Below the pieces are notes generated by a model. The model did no database searches and had not been told where the DNA came from. It saw only the letters and a list, made by a program, of their open reading frames with translations. The position numbers and the translations under genes were made by a program. This document shows positions 23,813 to 33,887 of a stretch of 64,000 nt of DNA, piece after piece (position 1 is the stretch's first letter; each line of letters begins with the position of its first letter). Origin of the DNA: Paralichthys olivaceus (taxonomy: Eukaryota; Chordata; Actinopteri; Pleuronectiformes; Paralichthyidae); assembly GCF_024713975.1 (NCBI RefSeq), contig NC_091096.1, positions 27,677,458 to 27,741,457 of the forward strand. The letters run 5' to 3'.

Positions 23813-24060
23813 GTATGGAGGACGAGAAATGACTTAAGTATAAATAAATAAATGTAGAAATAAATGTGGAAATAAATGCATAAATAAATGTGGGAATAAA
23901 TAAATAAATGTGGAAATAAATAAATGTAGAAATAAATAAATGTGGAAATAAATAAATACATGTCTTAATTTTATTTCCACATTTATTTATTTATACATTT
24001 ATTTATTTCCACATTTATTTATTTCTGTATTTCTGTGTCATATGCAAATGAGTAAGGGCG
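23813..24060. repeat. AT-rich inverted-repeat element (MITE-like)
   Basis: Begins TGTATGGAGGACGAGAAATG, then runs of AAATAAATGTGGAAATAAAT that turn into the reverse complement (ATTTATTTCCACATTTATTT) after about 23965, so the strand can fold into a long hairpin. The same terminus, inverted, occurs at 42126-42205. Confidence 0.6.
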
Positions 24061-24457
24061 GTCCTAACCTCAGTCTTGAGCAGGATTGGTCACAGGAGTG
24101 TGATGATCCAGTTCTACTACTTCTGCCTGTCAGTGCTGACTGTTGTGCAGTAGCTGCTGTTTGCAGTGTTGAGTCAGTTCACACTTAAAAACAAGTTCAT
24201 AGTACACCTTTTATTGGATGATTTAGTAACAGATTTAAGATAATGTGTTAAGTTATTATTATAAATCCATGGTGTCTGATCATGTCTGCGTGTCGCTCCG
24301 GTCATTTTATCACCTGGTCCTGACTGTGAGCGTCTCCTCTCATGTTGTACTGAGCACAACATGTTGACGAGTCATTTTTCATGATGTTTAAATGAGTTTA
24401 ATAAACTCTGGAATCAAACAAACACTAAGTAACTTCATGTACTGATCAGGTCCTGAT

Positions 24458-24640
24458 AACTAGTGATGAGAGTTTATTAGTTACAGTGAGAGCAGCTCAG
24501 AGAGGAGGAGGAAACAGAATGAACTAGTGATGAGAGTTTATTAGTTACAGTGAGAGCAGCTCAGAGAGGAGGAGGAAACAGAATGAACTAGTGATGAGAG
24601 TTTATTAGTTACAGTGAGAGCAGCTCAGAGAGGAGTAAGC
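24458..24640. repeat. 64-bp tandem repeat, about 2.8 units
   Basis: The unit starting AACTAGTGATGAGAGTTTAT repeats at 24458, 24522 and 24586 with near-perfect identity. No coding frame or binding-site array is evident. Confidence 0.9.
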
Positions 24641-24678
24641 AACAGCGCCCACTGCTCTTTGCAAAGAAAAGTCTAAAA

Positions 24679-24776
24679 AGCTTACAGCACCTGGTATTCC
24701 CAGGCGGTCTCCCATCCAAGTACTAACCAGGTCCAACCCTGCTTAGCTTCCGAGATCAGATGAGGTTGGGCGTGTT
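24679..24776 (-). rRNA. 5S rRNA, 5'-truncated copy
   Basis: On the minus strand this is 5S rRNA from about nucleotide 22 (AACACGCCC) to the 3' end (GTGCTGTAAGC), followed directly by a T-run terminator. The internal promoter region is mostly present, with some substitutions. The first ~21 nt are missing where the L1 sequence begins, so it is a pseudogene. Confidence 0.85.
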
Positions 24777-25615
24777 TATTTGTATTTTTTTCCTTTTATT
24801 ATCAAAAATACATAATTTTCATACATTTTATGCACAAATATTACATTTTATATACATATCACGTCTTTATCTCAAACTACTGTCTGAGATAAGACTCACA
24901 CATCCAAAGAAAATAAATATTAAATCACAAAAAGACACCAAAATAACAACATCATCCAGTGGGTGTGACATTAGATTCACAAGTTTTAATGGGCCATGTT
25001 TGGCGCTATTGTAACCCTGCTAAGAAGGAAGGAATATTCATTTTTCTCTCATGTCCATCACACTTTCACCCGCATTGACTATTTTTTGGTTGATAATAGA
25101 TTTCTCTCATAGGTATCTAATTGTAAATATGATGCTATTGTTATTTCCGTTCATGCCCCTATTTCTATGGATATTTGCATTAAGAGCTTTAATTCTACGT
25201 GTGCGCCATGGCGTCTTAATACACGCCTTCTTTAAAATGATGATTTTGTTAACTTTGTCTCACAACAAATTGACTTCTTTGTGAGCTTGAATAAAACACC
25301 CGATGTGTCTGCCTCAGTACTTTGGGAGGCCTTAAAGGTATGCATCAGGGGGGAGATAATCTCCTTTGAAGGATATGAGAAGAAACTGAGGAGGGAGAAA
25401 TTAATTTAGCTGACGCAACGCATATCTGAACTTGACAGGTTGTACGCTACCTGAACTTCTATGTTCCCAGTTCTATGAGCATGGAGATAAGGCCAGTAAA
25501 TTATTAGCACACTAATTACGTCAGGCATCTACATCTCACCATATCCCACAAATTCAGACTAATTTGCGTATCACCACTGAACCCATGGAAATTAATAATG
25601 TGTTTAAGGAATTTT

Positions 25616-25795
25616 ATTCAATTCAATTCAATTTTATTTATATAGCGCTAATTCATAATTTACATTATCTCAAGGCACTTTACATTTAAAGGTCAAGACC
25701 TTAAAACAATATTAACGTAGAGAAACCCAACAGTTCCCACAATGAGCAAGCACAGGTGACTGTGGAGAGGAAAAACTCCCCCTTTATGTCTCTCT
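25616..25795 (+). mobile_element. Short retroposon tail nested in the L1
   Basis: Starts with ATTCAATTCAATTTTATTTA and TATAGCGC, contains CTCAAGGCACTTTACA, and ends GGAAAAACTCCCCCTTTA, a dispersed fish retroposon tail. L1 coding similarity (VFKEFYS) stops at its left edge and resumes at its right edge, so it inserted into the L1. Confidence 0.6.
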
Positions 25796-26051
25796 ATTAA
25801 TCTGATCAAGATACCACTCCTGATTTTGCCATTTTCTTTGAAAGTTTGGACATTCCCTCACTTGATCAACCAGCTGCGGAAGAGTTAGAGAGGCCAATTA
25901 CTATCGCTGAACTTAATACAGCTGCATCATCTCTGCAAAATGGGAAAAGCCCTGTTAGCCTGCACCAATAAGCATATTAAATGTTGATTTTAAAATTTTA
26001 TCCAAACTATTAGCATTACGTCTGGAATCCATCCTCCCTTCCATCGTTTCC

Positions 26052-27834
26052 TTGGACCAAATGGGGTTCATTCGGAATAGGCACTCTTTCCTTAACCTTA
26101 GACGTTTGTTCAATGTACTTTACAATGTCTCCTCTTCTGACACCCACGAAACTGTGATATCATTAAATACCAAAGAGGCATTTGACAGAGTTGAGTGGGA
26201 TTACATATTCTATGTCTTGGAGAAATGTGGTTTTAAGAATAGTTTTATTTTATGGATAAAGTTGCTTTATTCAGCCCCACAAGCCTCAATCAGGACGAAT
26301 AATTTCCATTCAGAATATTTTCGCCTTTTTCGCGCTCTACTAGACAGGGTTGCCCTTTGAGCCCTCTATTATTCGCAATCACTATTGAACCTCTCTCGAT
26401 AGGCCTTTCGGTCCAACCACCTTATTACAGGCATATTTAGAAATTATATTCAGCTGAGAGTTTCCCTTTATGCTGATGACCTACTTTTATATGTTTCCAA
26501 CCTGCCTGTCTCAGTTCCCGCTGCTCTTGCCACTCTTCATTCATTTGGTCAAATATCTGGACATAAATTAAATTTAACAAAAGTGAGATATTTCCCATTA
26601 AGCCCGCTGTTAGAAGTATCCCCTGGAAAACCTTCCCTTTAAAGTTGCTCAATAAAGTTTTGTATATCTTGGTATTCATGTTACGCACAAATCTGAAGAC
26701 CTCTACAAAGCTAACTTTGCCCCCCTATTGACCCGAATCCAGAAAGACTTTGAACGATGGTCTCTGCTTAATCTGTCTTTGATTGCACGTGTCAACTCTG
26801 TTAAAATGAATGTACTCCCAAGACTCTCCTACCTGTTTCGGTGCATACCACTCTTCCTCCCTCAGTCTTTTTTCCGTAAACTAGATAGCCTGATCTCTGA
26901 ATTTATCTGGAATCAGAAGTTTCCTAGGCTGCAAACAATATTTGCAAAGGCCAAAGCCACTGGGAGGGCTGGCCCTGCCAAATTTTAGGTTCTATTATTG
27001 GGCCACCAATATCAGGATTCTCAAGCACTGGCTTCAATATGAGGCTTTAGATCCTCCCCCAGCATGGCTGGTTATGGAGGCAAGTTCAGCAAAACCAGTG
27101 ACCTTGAAAGCCCTAGTATACTTCCCTATCCACTCCTCCATTTTTCCCTACACCAAGAATGTGATTGTTAAGACCTCACTTAGGATTTGGGTCCAGTTTA
27201 AGCGCCACTTTGGCCTACAGACATACTCTATTTATGCACCACTAGCGGCTAATCATGCTTTTCCTCCTTCCCTTATAGACAGTGTTTTCTTAAGGTGGAC
27301 GAATTTTGGTATTCATAACTTCAAAGACCTGTATATGTATATATATATATATATATAATGTTTTTGCATCTTGCAACTTTTAGTTAAATTCTCACTTCCT
27401 AAGCAGCACATATTAGCAGATATTTACAAGTCCGCAGTTTGGTTCAGGATACATTCCCTAGCTTTCCTAATTTACCCTCTGATTCTGCTTTGGATGGCTT
27501 CCTGACGCCAATTCCTACTCTTAAAGGCTCTATCTCATATATCTATAATCAAATTAATATTTTATGTTCAGAGCCCCTAGGCTTAAAGTCACTCTGGGAG
27601 GAGGACCTGGGTATGGTGATATCAGAGAAAGTCTGGACAGAGATTTTGAGACGGGTACATAAATCCTCTATTCGCGCTAGACACAGTATTATTCAGTGTA
27701 AAGTTGTACACTTTACCTATTACACTAAGGCTCAACTGGCTAACATTTATGATGGTGTAACTCCAACTTGTGATAGGTGTCAGCAGTCTCCTGCAAACCT
27801 TATACACCTGCTGGCATTGTCCATCTCTACATAA
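26052..27834 (+). pseudogene. L1 ORF2 reverse transcriptase and C-terminal remnant
   Basis: Reverse-transcriptase blocks recognisable on the plus strand include the LNTKEAFDRVEWDYIF block, the LYADDLLLYVS block near 26468 read in another frame, and the post-RT region LPRLSYLFRCIPLFLPQSFF. At least three frame changes and internal stops break it. It continues to the CDRCQQSPANLIH zinc-like motif at 27770-27810 typical of L1 C-termini. Confidence 0.75.
27333..27357. repeat. (TA)n microsatellite
   Basis: A short TATATG/TATATA run inside the L1 remnant. Confidence 0.7.
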
Positions 27835-28122
27835 TTTTTGGGTTGAGATTTTTAAGTAGTAGAAGTTGGGGAAAAAATAAAACCAAATTCTCTGAGTGCA
27901 GTGTTTGGGGTTGCCCCCCCTTCCCCTTCCCATTCTAAATCCAAAAAGGATGTACTTGCTTTTGCTACCTTGCTAGCCAGAAGATTAATTGTAATTAATT
28001 GGAAATCTGCCCTATTATTATGATATTATTATTAATATTATTATTTTATAGTTGTTCGGGTATGCAATAATATTTCAATGACCACTTTCTTTTTTTTGTT
28101 GTCTAAAAAGAAAGAATGTATA

Positions 28123-29040
28123 TGTAGCACCTTTGGTCCTGACTTTTAGGTTAAAGAGACATCACATCGCTCTAGGTCCGGTAGGAGTTGCACCAGGAAT
28201 TTACTCACAAAAAGGAGTGGGTGTGGTTTGATTTGAACAGGTGACACTTTAATAACAATGCACAACAACAATAACATTGACAGCTTAGCTGTACTTTTAT
28301 TTACCAAATGAGGCGTCACAAAAATAAAAAAGACACAAAATCAGAGTCCATTGAAGTTGAGCTCTCCAACTCAAGAAAGTTCAGTTCTGAAAAAGGGATC
28401 CAATTGTGTGGATGTTCTGTATCAATGTCCATTCAAGTATGTCATCCTAAATCTCTACTACCCGGGTAGGTGAAGAGTGTGTGTGTCTTATCTGTTCTCA
28501 GAATGTGTGATTCACATGATCTGGAGTCTCAAGGTAGGTTCTGTGGCTGGCCACACCACATCTCCAACTCTCTCTCTCTCTCAGAATCGCTGGGCTGGGC
28601 TCGCCATCTTAATCGTCTCTCTCTCAGAATCGCTGGGCTGGGCTCGCCATCTTAATCGTCTCTCTATCTCTCTGATAGTTGATCAGACTAGCACGAAACA
28701 AAAAAAACCAACCAGAGGTTCATCAAGCATGAATTCTCATAAAGGGGGGTTTATCCTCCTCGGCTCACAGCTTATCCGGACGAGCCTGGATTTGCCTGTG
28801 ACTACCGTCTCTGCCTGCGGACGTCTGTTTTAATTTAGCCGTGGCTCTCTGCTACTGTTTGCTACAGTTTACTACTGTCTGCTTCGTGGTTTTAGAGGGA
28901 ACTGCGTCACACACAGGTGCAGACTTCTTCATGCGATACCTGTCTTAGGCTCATGGAAAACACTGCCCCCTACAGGAGATGAACTGAGTGTCTAAATGAC
29001 ATATAAAGGGTTAGTGACCTGATTTTTTATGTGGGTTACA
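28123..29040 (-). repeat. 3' LTR of the gypsy element
   Basis: 918 bp from TGTAGCAC to GGTTACA. The pol frame ends inside it (stop at 28992). It contains a short direct repeat (AGAATCGCTGGGCTGGGCTC twice, 28581-28660). Confidence 0.95.
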
Positions 29041-32000
29041 CCCTCCCTTCTCAAATCAGCATGAGTCCCTTCATGCTTATTTCGCTGGACTACAAGGGAA
29101 CTGTCATCTCCCATAGTATCAAGGGCTCTATTAAAACTCTCCAAGAGGCTCTTGGCAAAGGAGATTAAAGGCTTCCCTAACTCGTCATAGTAAAAGCGTT
29201 TTGGGGGCCTTCTCAACCTTTCAGACCGACGTGTGGTCAAGTCTGGGTCATCAATGTCTGTGTCAATCAATTGTTCATCTTTCTCATTCTTGTCTTGGTC
29301 AACAATATCTGTGTCAGTCAATTGTCCATCTTTCTCATTCTTGTCTTGGTCAACAATGTCTGTGTCAGTCAATTGTCCATCTTTCTCATTCTTGTCTTGG
29401 TCAACAATGTCTCTGGTTGGTTTTGAGTTTAGCCATTGACTTTCACCAATGACTTCACCATGTTCGAGTTCTTCCTGACACACCAAACTGTTATCACTGT
29501 CAGCAGTAGCCATGTTTCCTCTGTTCAGGTCTGGTTCAGTGGTATCATTTTCCATAGGGGCTTGCTCAGTTGCAACCTCTGACTCCTCCAAAGCCGAGTC
29601 GGGAAGTATTTCACCCGTCTCTGCAAGCGATGTAGGAGAATTTCCAGCGACAAGTTCGCCCTGTGGTTGGAAATTTGTGGGGTTGGCTAATGAACAGTCA
29701 CCCTCTGCAGCTAAATTTACAGGGGAATGCTGTCCCCTGGGAAGCTCACAGACCTGAATAAACCTTTTCTCAGGAATGACAGACAAACGAACAGGACAAT
29801 CACATGAGTCATCCTCAGACTCTGAGTAATCCTCTTGGGACTGAGACTGTCGACTCCTCGTTCTGGGGCGGCATACCTTTGGGTTGACCTGCTCAGGTTC
29901 CTCATCATCTATCAGATTACCACAAGGCAGCAAGTGATCCCTGTGCAGCGTTCGAGTGGGACCATCTGCATTGATAGGCTGCACTGTATAAACTGGTAAG
30001 TCTCCCTTTCTCTTCAAGACTTTATATACAGTTGACTCCCACTTATCTGCAAGTTTGTGCTTGTTCCTTAACCGCAGGTTCCGTACAAGCACACGATCAC
30101 CTTCTTGGAGTGTTGACTCCCTTACTACCTTGTCAAACCTACATTTGTTCCGTTCGGCGACCTTTGCAGAATTTTTGGTCACAATTTGGTAGCTCTCTTC
30201 AAGACGGGCTTTCAGGTTCTTCACATATTGAGAGTGACTTTTGGGAGCTCCACCCTGAACAGGTAAACCAAACGCAATATCTACGGGTAGCCTGGGTCGG
30301 CGCCCAAACATCAACTCATAGGGACTAAAACCCGTCACATCACTCTTTGTACAGTTGTAAGCATGAGTCAGCGGCTTGACATAATCACGCCAGTGACTCT
30401 TCTCTTTTTCTTTCAAGGTTCCTAACATGCCTAAGAGGGTCCTGTTGAACCTTTCAACAGGATTCCCTCGGGGGTGGTACGGGCTTGTGCGTACTTTTTT
30501 GATACCAGCAAGAGCACAGAGTTCGTGGATGAGCTGGGATTCGAAGTCCCTGCCTTGGTCACTCAAGAGTCGCTCTGGAAACCCATAATGTATCAAAAAC
30601 TGCTCCCAAAGACACTTAGCCACTGTTGTTGCTTTCTGATCCTTCGTTGGAATGGCAACAGCGAATTTCGTGAAGTGATCAGTTATAACTAAGATGTCTT
30701 TGGTGTTTTTACTGTCGGGTTCCAAGGACAAATAGTCTATACAGACTAGTTCCATGGGACGTGTTGTTTGAATATTTACAAGAGGTTCAGATTTCTCCGG
30801 TGGTGTTTTCCTCCTTACACAACGTCCACATGATTTGATCTTGTTCTCTACATCCTTAGCCATCTTTGGCCAATAAAACCTTGAACGTATAAGGTCAAGA
30901 GTCCTGTCTAGACCCAGGTGTCCCATATCTTCGTGGAGCCAAGAGAGAATGGAGGACCGAAGAGACATAGGAACTACAAACTGGTAGGTGATGTCACCAT
31001 CTGACCGACGGGCTCTGTAAAGGAGGTTATTTTTCAGTTCTAACCGCTTCCATTCTTTAAGCATCAGCTTAAGCTCCAATGAATCAGGGATAGGTTTGGG
31101 ATTTGTCCCATTCCCAGATTCCAGCAGGTTAATAACCTTCCCAATGACTGGATCAGACCTCTGCTGATGTTGGAGATCTGCTTCACTAAATGTAGGTATG
31201 ATGGAACAACCTAGTGCTTCTACTTCTCCATAAGCATCTGGTACTGCATCGGCATGCAAAGCCAGTGACTCTACCAAAGTGACAGAAGGTGAGTTACCAT
31301 CGACCTCGCCAAGGAGGTGACGACTGCACAAAGCAGTGATTACGTCAGGTGGTAAGTCAAGGTGATCAGGAGAAGGGGAGAGATGATGAGAAGCAAACTG
31401 TTTCATTCGCTCTCTCTCCTCAAGGAATGCATCATCATCTGGCAGATCATCATGAGGTCGTCTGGAGAGACCGTCTGCATCTTGGTTGCTCTTCCCAGCC
31501 CTATACTTGATGTCAAAGTCAAAAGTGGAAAGAGCAGCCAACCAGCGATAGCTAGCAGCATCAAGTTTAGCTGACTTCAAAATGTACGTCAACGGATTGT
31601 TATCTGTTACAACCGTGAACACATTCCCACAAAGATAGTCGTGACATTTTTCTACCACAGACCACTTCAGAGCCAAGAACTCTAATTTGTGGGCTGGGTA
31701 ACGTTTCTCACTGGAAGAGAGCCCTCTACTGGCGTAAGCTATAACACGCAGTTCACCATCTTGCTCTTGGTAAAGAGCGGCACCTAGCCCAGAAGTACTT
31801 GCATTGGTGTGAAGAAAATAAGGAAGTTTCGGATTTGCAAATCCAAGGACTGGTGCGGAAGTGAGCTTGTCTATGATTGTTTGAAACGCTTCTTGACAAG
31901 CCGGTGTCCATCGTTCGGCAAAGGGCTCTTTGGTGTTCAAGTACCCAGGAGAGGAAGGAGTTGACTTTCTGCCCTTCCTACATGGTGGATAACCACTGGT

Positions 32001-33881
32001 AAGGTCGTTCAAGGGTTTTACTATCCTGGAATAGTCCTTGACAAACCGGCGGTAATATCCTGCGAAACCAAGGAATGACTTGAGCTCACTAAGTGTGTTG
32101 GGACATGGCCAAGTGCGAAGGGCACTCACCTTGCCAGGGTCGGTCTCAACACCCTTGTTGGAGACAATGTGCCCTAAGTACCGCACAGAGTTCTGGAAAA
32201 AACGGCACTTTGATGGAGACAATTTCAAGCCATATTCCCGCAGTTGCTCAAGAACATGCAAAAGCCGTGTTTCATGTTCCTCTAGGGTGCTTGAAAACAC
32301 GATGACATCGTCCAAGAAAACCAGCACTTCTTTCAGGTTAAGGCTACCCATACACCGCTCCATTAAGCGCTGAAAGGTGCTGGGGGCATTAGTGATACCC
32401 TGGGGCATACGATTGAACTCATAAAAACCCAGAGGGCACACAAAAGCAGTTTTAGGTTTGTCACATTCTTTCATTTCTATCTGGTAATACCCAGATTTCA
32501 AGTCCATTACCGAGAACCATTTAGATCCGGCAAGGGCTGAGAAAGACTCTTCAAGATGTGGAAGTGCATAAGCATCTCGGATCGTCAGGGAGTTCAACTT
32601 CCGATAGTCGATGCAAAGTCGGACATCGCCGTTCTTTTTCCGAACCACGACGATTGGCGAAGAGTAGGGTGATTCTGATTCGCGAATCACTCCTGCTGCC
32701 AGAAGCGTTTGTAGATGTTTCCTTACAGCTTCGTAATCATTAGGGTGTATTGGTCTAGATCTCTGTTTGAAAGGTGTTTCATCTCTCAGGTGTATGTGAT
32801 GTTTGACCTTGGATGTGTGCCCGAAATCTAGATCATGCTGAGCGAAAACGTCAGCGTAAGTGTTCAAGCTTTGTGTCATCCTCTCCTTCCACTCTTGTGG
32901 AAGAGGGGATTCCCCAAAGTCAAAGACAAGACCTGATTCGGTGGATTCAGAAGCTGACTGAGGAGTAACAGCACAACACCGAACAATGTTAGTGTTCTCG
33001 TGGGAAGCAGGTAAGTTGTCATGAACTGACGCAGCAGCATGAAGTTCAGCAATAACACAACTACAAGGAAGTGTTACATCATGTTCATTTTCATTTCTTA
33101 CCCACACAGGTAACTTGTAAGGATGTTCCTTGGGCATGCTAACAAGACAACACTCTACAAAGATACCACCCGGTAATGAGGAAGTACTAGGCTGTTCGAC
33201 AATGACACATTCATCTGTAGTGTTAATCTTAGCATAACCCTCTAGAAGCACTTTCCCTTGCGCAGGTATCACTCTCTGTTCTCTGCCTTTCAGGGTCATC
33301 AAGCCGACTCTCCCAGTGGAGCTTACTTCCTTCCTGAGCTTCAGAGTATGAAGGATTTGTCTAAAGCCATAAACAGACGATAGATCATTGGGATTTTTTT
33401 CATGACAGTGCTCGTCATACATGACATCAAGTGTATTTGTCCCTATTAGTACAGGAAGTTCACAGTTGGAACGTATATCTGGAACAACCAACGCCAAAGT
33501 AGAGACTTCAGGCTCAGTTTCGACAAATGTCTTTGAAAACTTGAGGACAAGGGGAATATAACCCAAGTAAGGAACTGTGGCACCACTAGCACCTTCAACA
33601 TTAAGACCATCAATTGGTTGAATAGGATGTTCTGAGAGATAGCTGTTGTAGAAAGAAGTGGACACTGTGGTCACCTGAGACCCAGTGTCAAGAAGACAAC
33701 TACACTCAACTCCTGCTACTGTGATGTAAGCAGTACATTTCTTCCCAACAAGTCCTCTTGGGAGCTTGATGTGATGTTCCAGGTTTTGAGAATGAATGGA
33801 TGCTAGATCAGATGGATCAGCTTTGGGACATGCACGCTTGGTTTCAGTTCCTGTTAGTCCCTCAACAGGAACTGAAGTTAG
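28992..33881 (-). CDS. pol: pol of the gypsy element: protease, RT, RNase H, integrase
   Basis: Open for about 1,629 codons, entered by a -1 frameshift at 33881. Domain order: retropepsin (CLLDTGSQ near 33700), reverse transcriptase (RMPQGITNAPSTFQ; FLDDVIVF active site), RNase H, then integrase with HHCC finger, DDE residues (CIDYLS, SDQGRDF, PVERFNR) and a GPY/F-like module. In RNase H the usual catalytic Asp of the HTDAS motif reads HTNAS. The acidic C-tail holds three copies of a 17-residue repeat (DIVDQDKNEKDGQLTDT) and ends inside the 3' LTR. No internal stop is seen. Confidence 0.93.
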   Translation of the reverse strand, partial: LTSVPVEGLTGTETKRACPKADPSDLASIHSQNLEHHIKLPRGLVGKKCTAYITVAGVECSCLLDTGSQVTTVSTSFYNSYLSEHPIQPIDGLNVEGASGATVPYLGYIPLVLKFSKTFVETEPEVSTLALVVPDIRSNCELPVLIGTNTLDVMYDEHCHEKNPNDLSSVYGFRQILHTLKLRKEVSSTGRVGLMTLKGREQRVIPAQGKVLLEGYAKINTTDECVIVEQPSTSSLPGGIFVECCLVSMPKEHPYKLPVWVRNENEHDVTLPCSCVIAELHAAASVHDNLPASHENTNIVRCCAVTPQSASESTESGLVFDFGESPLPQEWKERMTQSLNTYADVFAQHDLDFGHTSKVKHHIHLRDETPFKQRSRPIHPNDYEAVRKHLQTLLAAGVIRESESPYSSPIVVVRKKNGDVRLCIDYRKLNSLTIRDAYALPHLEESFSALAGSKWFSVMDLKSGYYQIEMKECDKPKTAFVCPLGFYEFNRMPQGITNAPSTFQRLMERCMGSLNLKEVLVFLDDVIVFSSTLEEHETRLLHVLEQLREYGLKLSPSKCRFFQNSVRYLGHIVSNKGVETDPGKVSALRTWPCPNTLSELKSFLGFAGYYRRFVKDYSRIVKPLNDLTSGYPPCRKGRKSTPSSPGYLNTKEPFAERWTPACQEAFQTIIDKLTSAPVLGFANPKLPYFLHTNASTSGLGAALYQEQDGELRVIAYASRGLSSSEKRYPAHKLEFLALKWSVVEKCHDYLCGNVFTVVTDNNPLTYILKSAKLDAASYRWLAALSTFDFDIKYRAGKSNQDADGLSRRPHDDLPDDDAFLEERERMKQFASHHLSPSPDHLDLPPDVITALCSRHLLGEVDGNSPSVTLVESLALHADAVPDAYGEVEALGCSIIPTFSEADLQHQQRSDPVIGKVINLLESGNGTNPKPIPDSLELKLMLKEWKRLELKNNLLYRARRSDGDITYQFVVPMSLRSSILSWLHEDMGHLGLDRTLDLIRSRFYWPKMAKDVENKIKSCGRCVRRKTPPEKSEPLVNIQTTRPMELVCIDYLSLEPDSKNTKDILVITDHFTKFAVAIPTKDQKATTVAKCLWEQFLIHYGFPERLLSDQGRDFESQLIHELCALAGIKKVRTSPYHPRGNPVERFNRTLLGMLGTLKEKEKSHWRDYVKPLTHAYNCTKSDVTGFSPYELMFGRRPRLPVDIAFGLPVQGGAPKSHSQYVKNLKARLEESYQIVTKNSAKVAERNKCRFDKVVRESTLQEGDRVLVRNLRLRNKHKLADKWESTVYKVLKRKGDLPVYTVQPINADGPTRTLHRDHLLPCGNLIDDEEPEQVNPKVCRPRTRSRQSQSQEDYSESEDDSCDCPVRLSVIPEKRFIQVCELPRGQHSPVNLAAEGDCSLANPTNFQPQGELVAGNSPTSLAETGEILPDSALEESEVATEQAPMENDTTEPDLNRGNMATADSDNSLVCQEELEHGEVIGESQWLNSKPTRDIVDQDKNEKDGQLTDTDIVDQDKNEKDGQLTDTDIVDQDKNEKDEQLIDTDIDDPDLTTRRSERLRRPPKRFYYDELGKPLISFAKSLLESFNRALDTMGDDSSLVVQRNKHEGTHADLRREGVTHIKNQVTNPLYVI
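29041..29052 (-). other. Polypurine tract
   Basis: The element strand reads GAGAAGGGAGGG immediately before the 3' LTR, in the place and composition expected for plus-strand priming. Confidence 0.8.
29254..29410 (-). repeat. 51-bp coding repeat in the pol tail
   Basis: Three tandem 51-bp units encode the 17-residue acidic repeat at the pol C-terminus, in frame. Small changes distinguish the units. Confidence 0.9.
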
Positions 33882-33887
33882 TTTAAA
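33847..33887 (-). promoter_or_regulatory. -1 ribosomal frameshift signal at gag-pol junction
   Basis: On the element strand the slippery heptamer T TTA AAC (33887-33881, gag frame) directly precedes the gag stop TAA. An 8-nt spacer is followed by a perfect 9-bp stem (GTTCCTGTT / AACAGGAAC, 33872-33847) with an 8-nt loop. Slipping back one base enters exactly the pol frame. Confidence 0.85.

Larger units (their letters stand above)
24777..28122 (+). mobile_element. Decayed L1-clade LINE (main part)
   Basis: A plus-strand, frameshifted ORF2. Endonuclease remnants (FSHVHHTFTRIDYFLV near 25050) are followed by reverse transcriptase (MGFIRNRHSFLNLRRLFNVL, KEAFDRVEWDY; 26052-26360) and the C-terminal region (RIQKDFERWSLLNLSLIARV, GGLALPNFRFYYW; 26728-27360). 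Stops and frameshifts are many. The 3' UTR is cut at 28122 by a gypsy element and resumes at 36618-36699 with a poly(A) tail. The left boundary next to the 5S copy is approximate. Confidence 0.85.

Noticed and set aside
24456-24640. 64-bp tandem repeat considered as a CRISPR-like array
   Set aside because: Units are contiguous with no spacers, and the genome is eukaryotic.
29201-29757. Plus-strand frames over the pol tail
   Set aside because: Shadows of the 51-bp coding repeat and acidic tail on the opposite strand.
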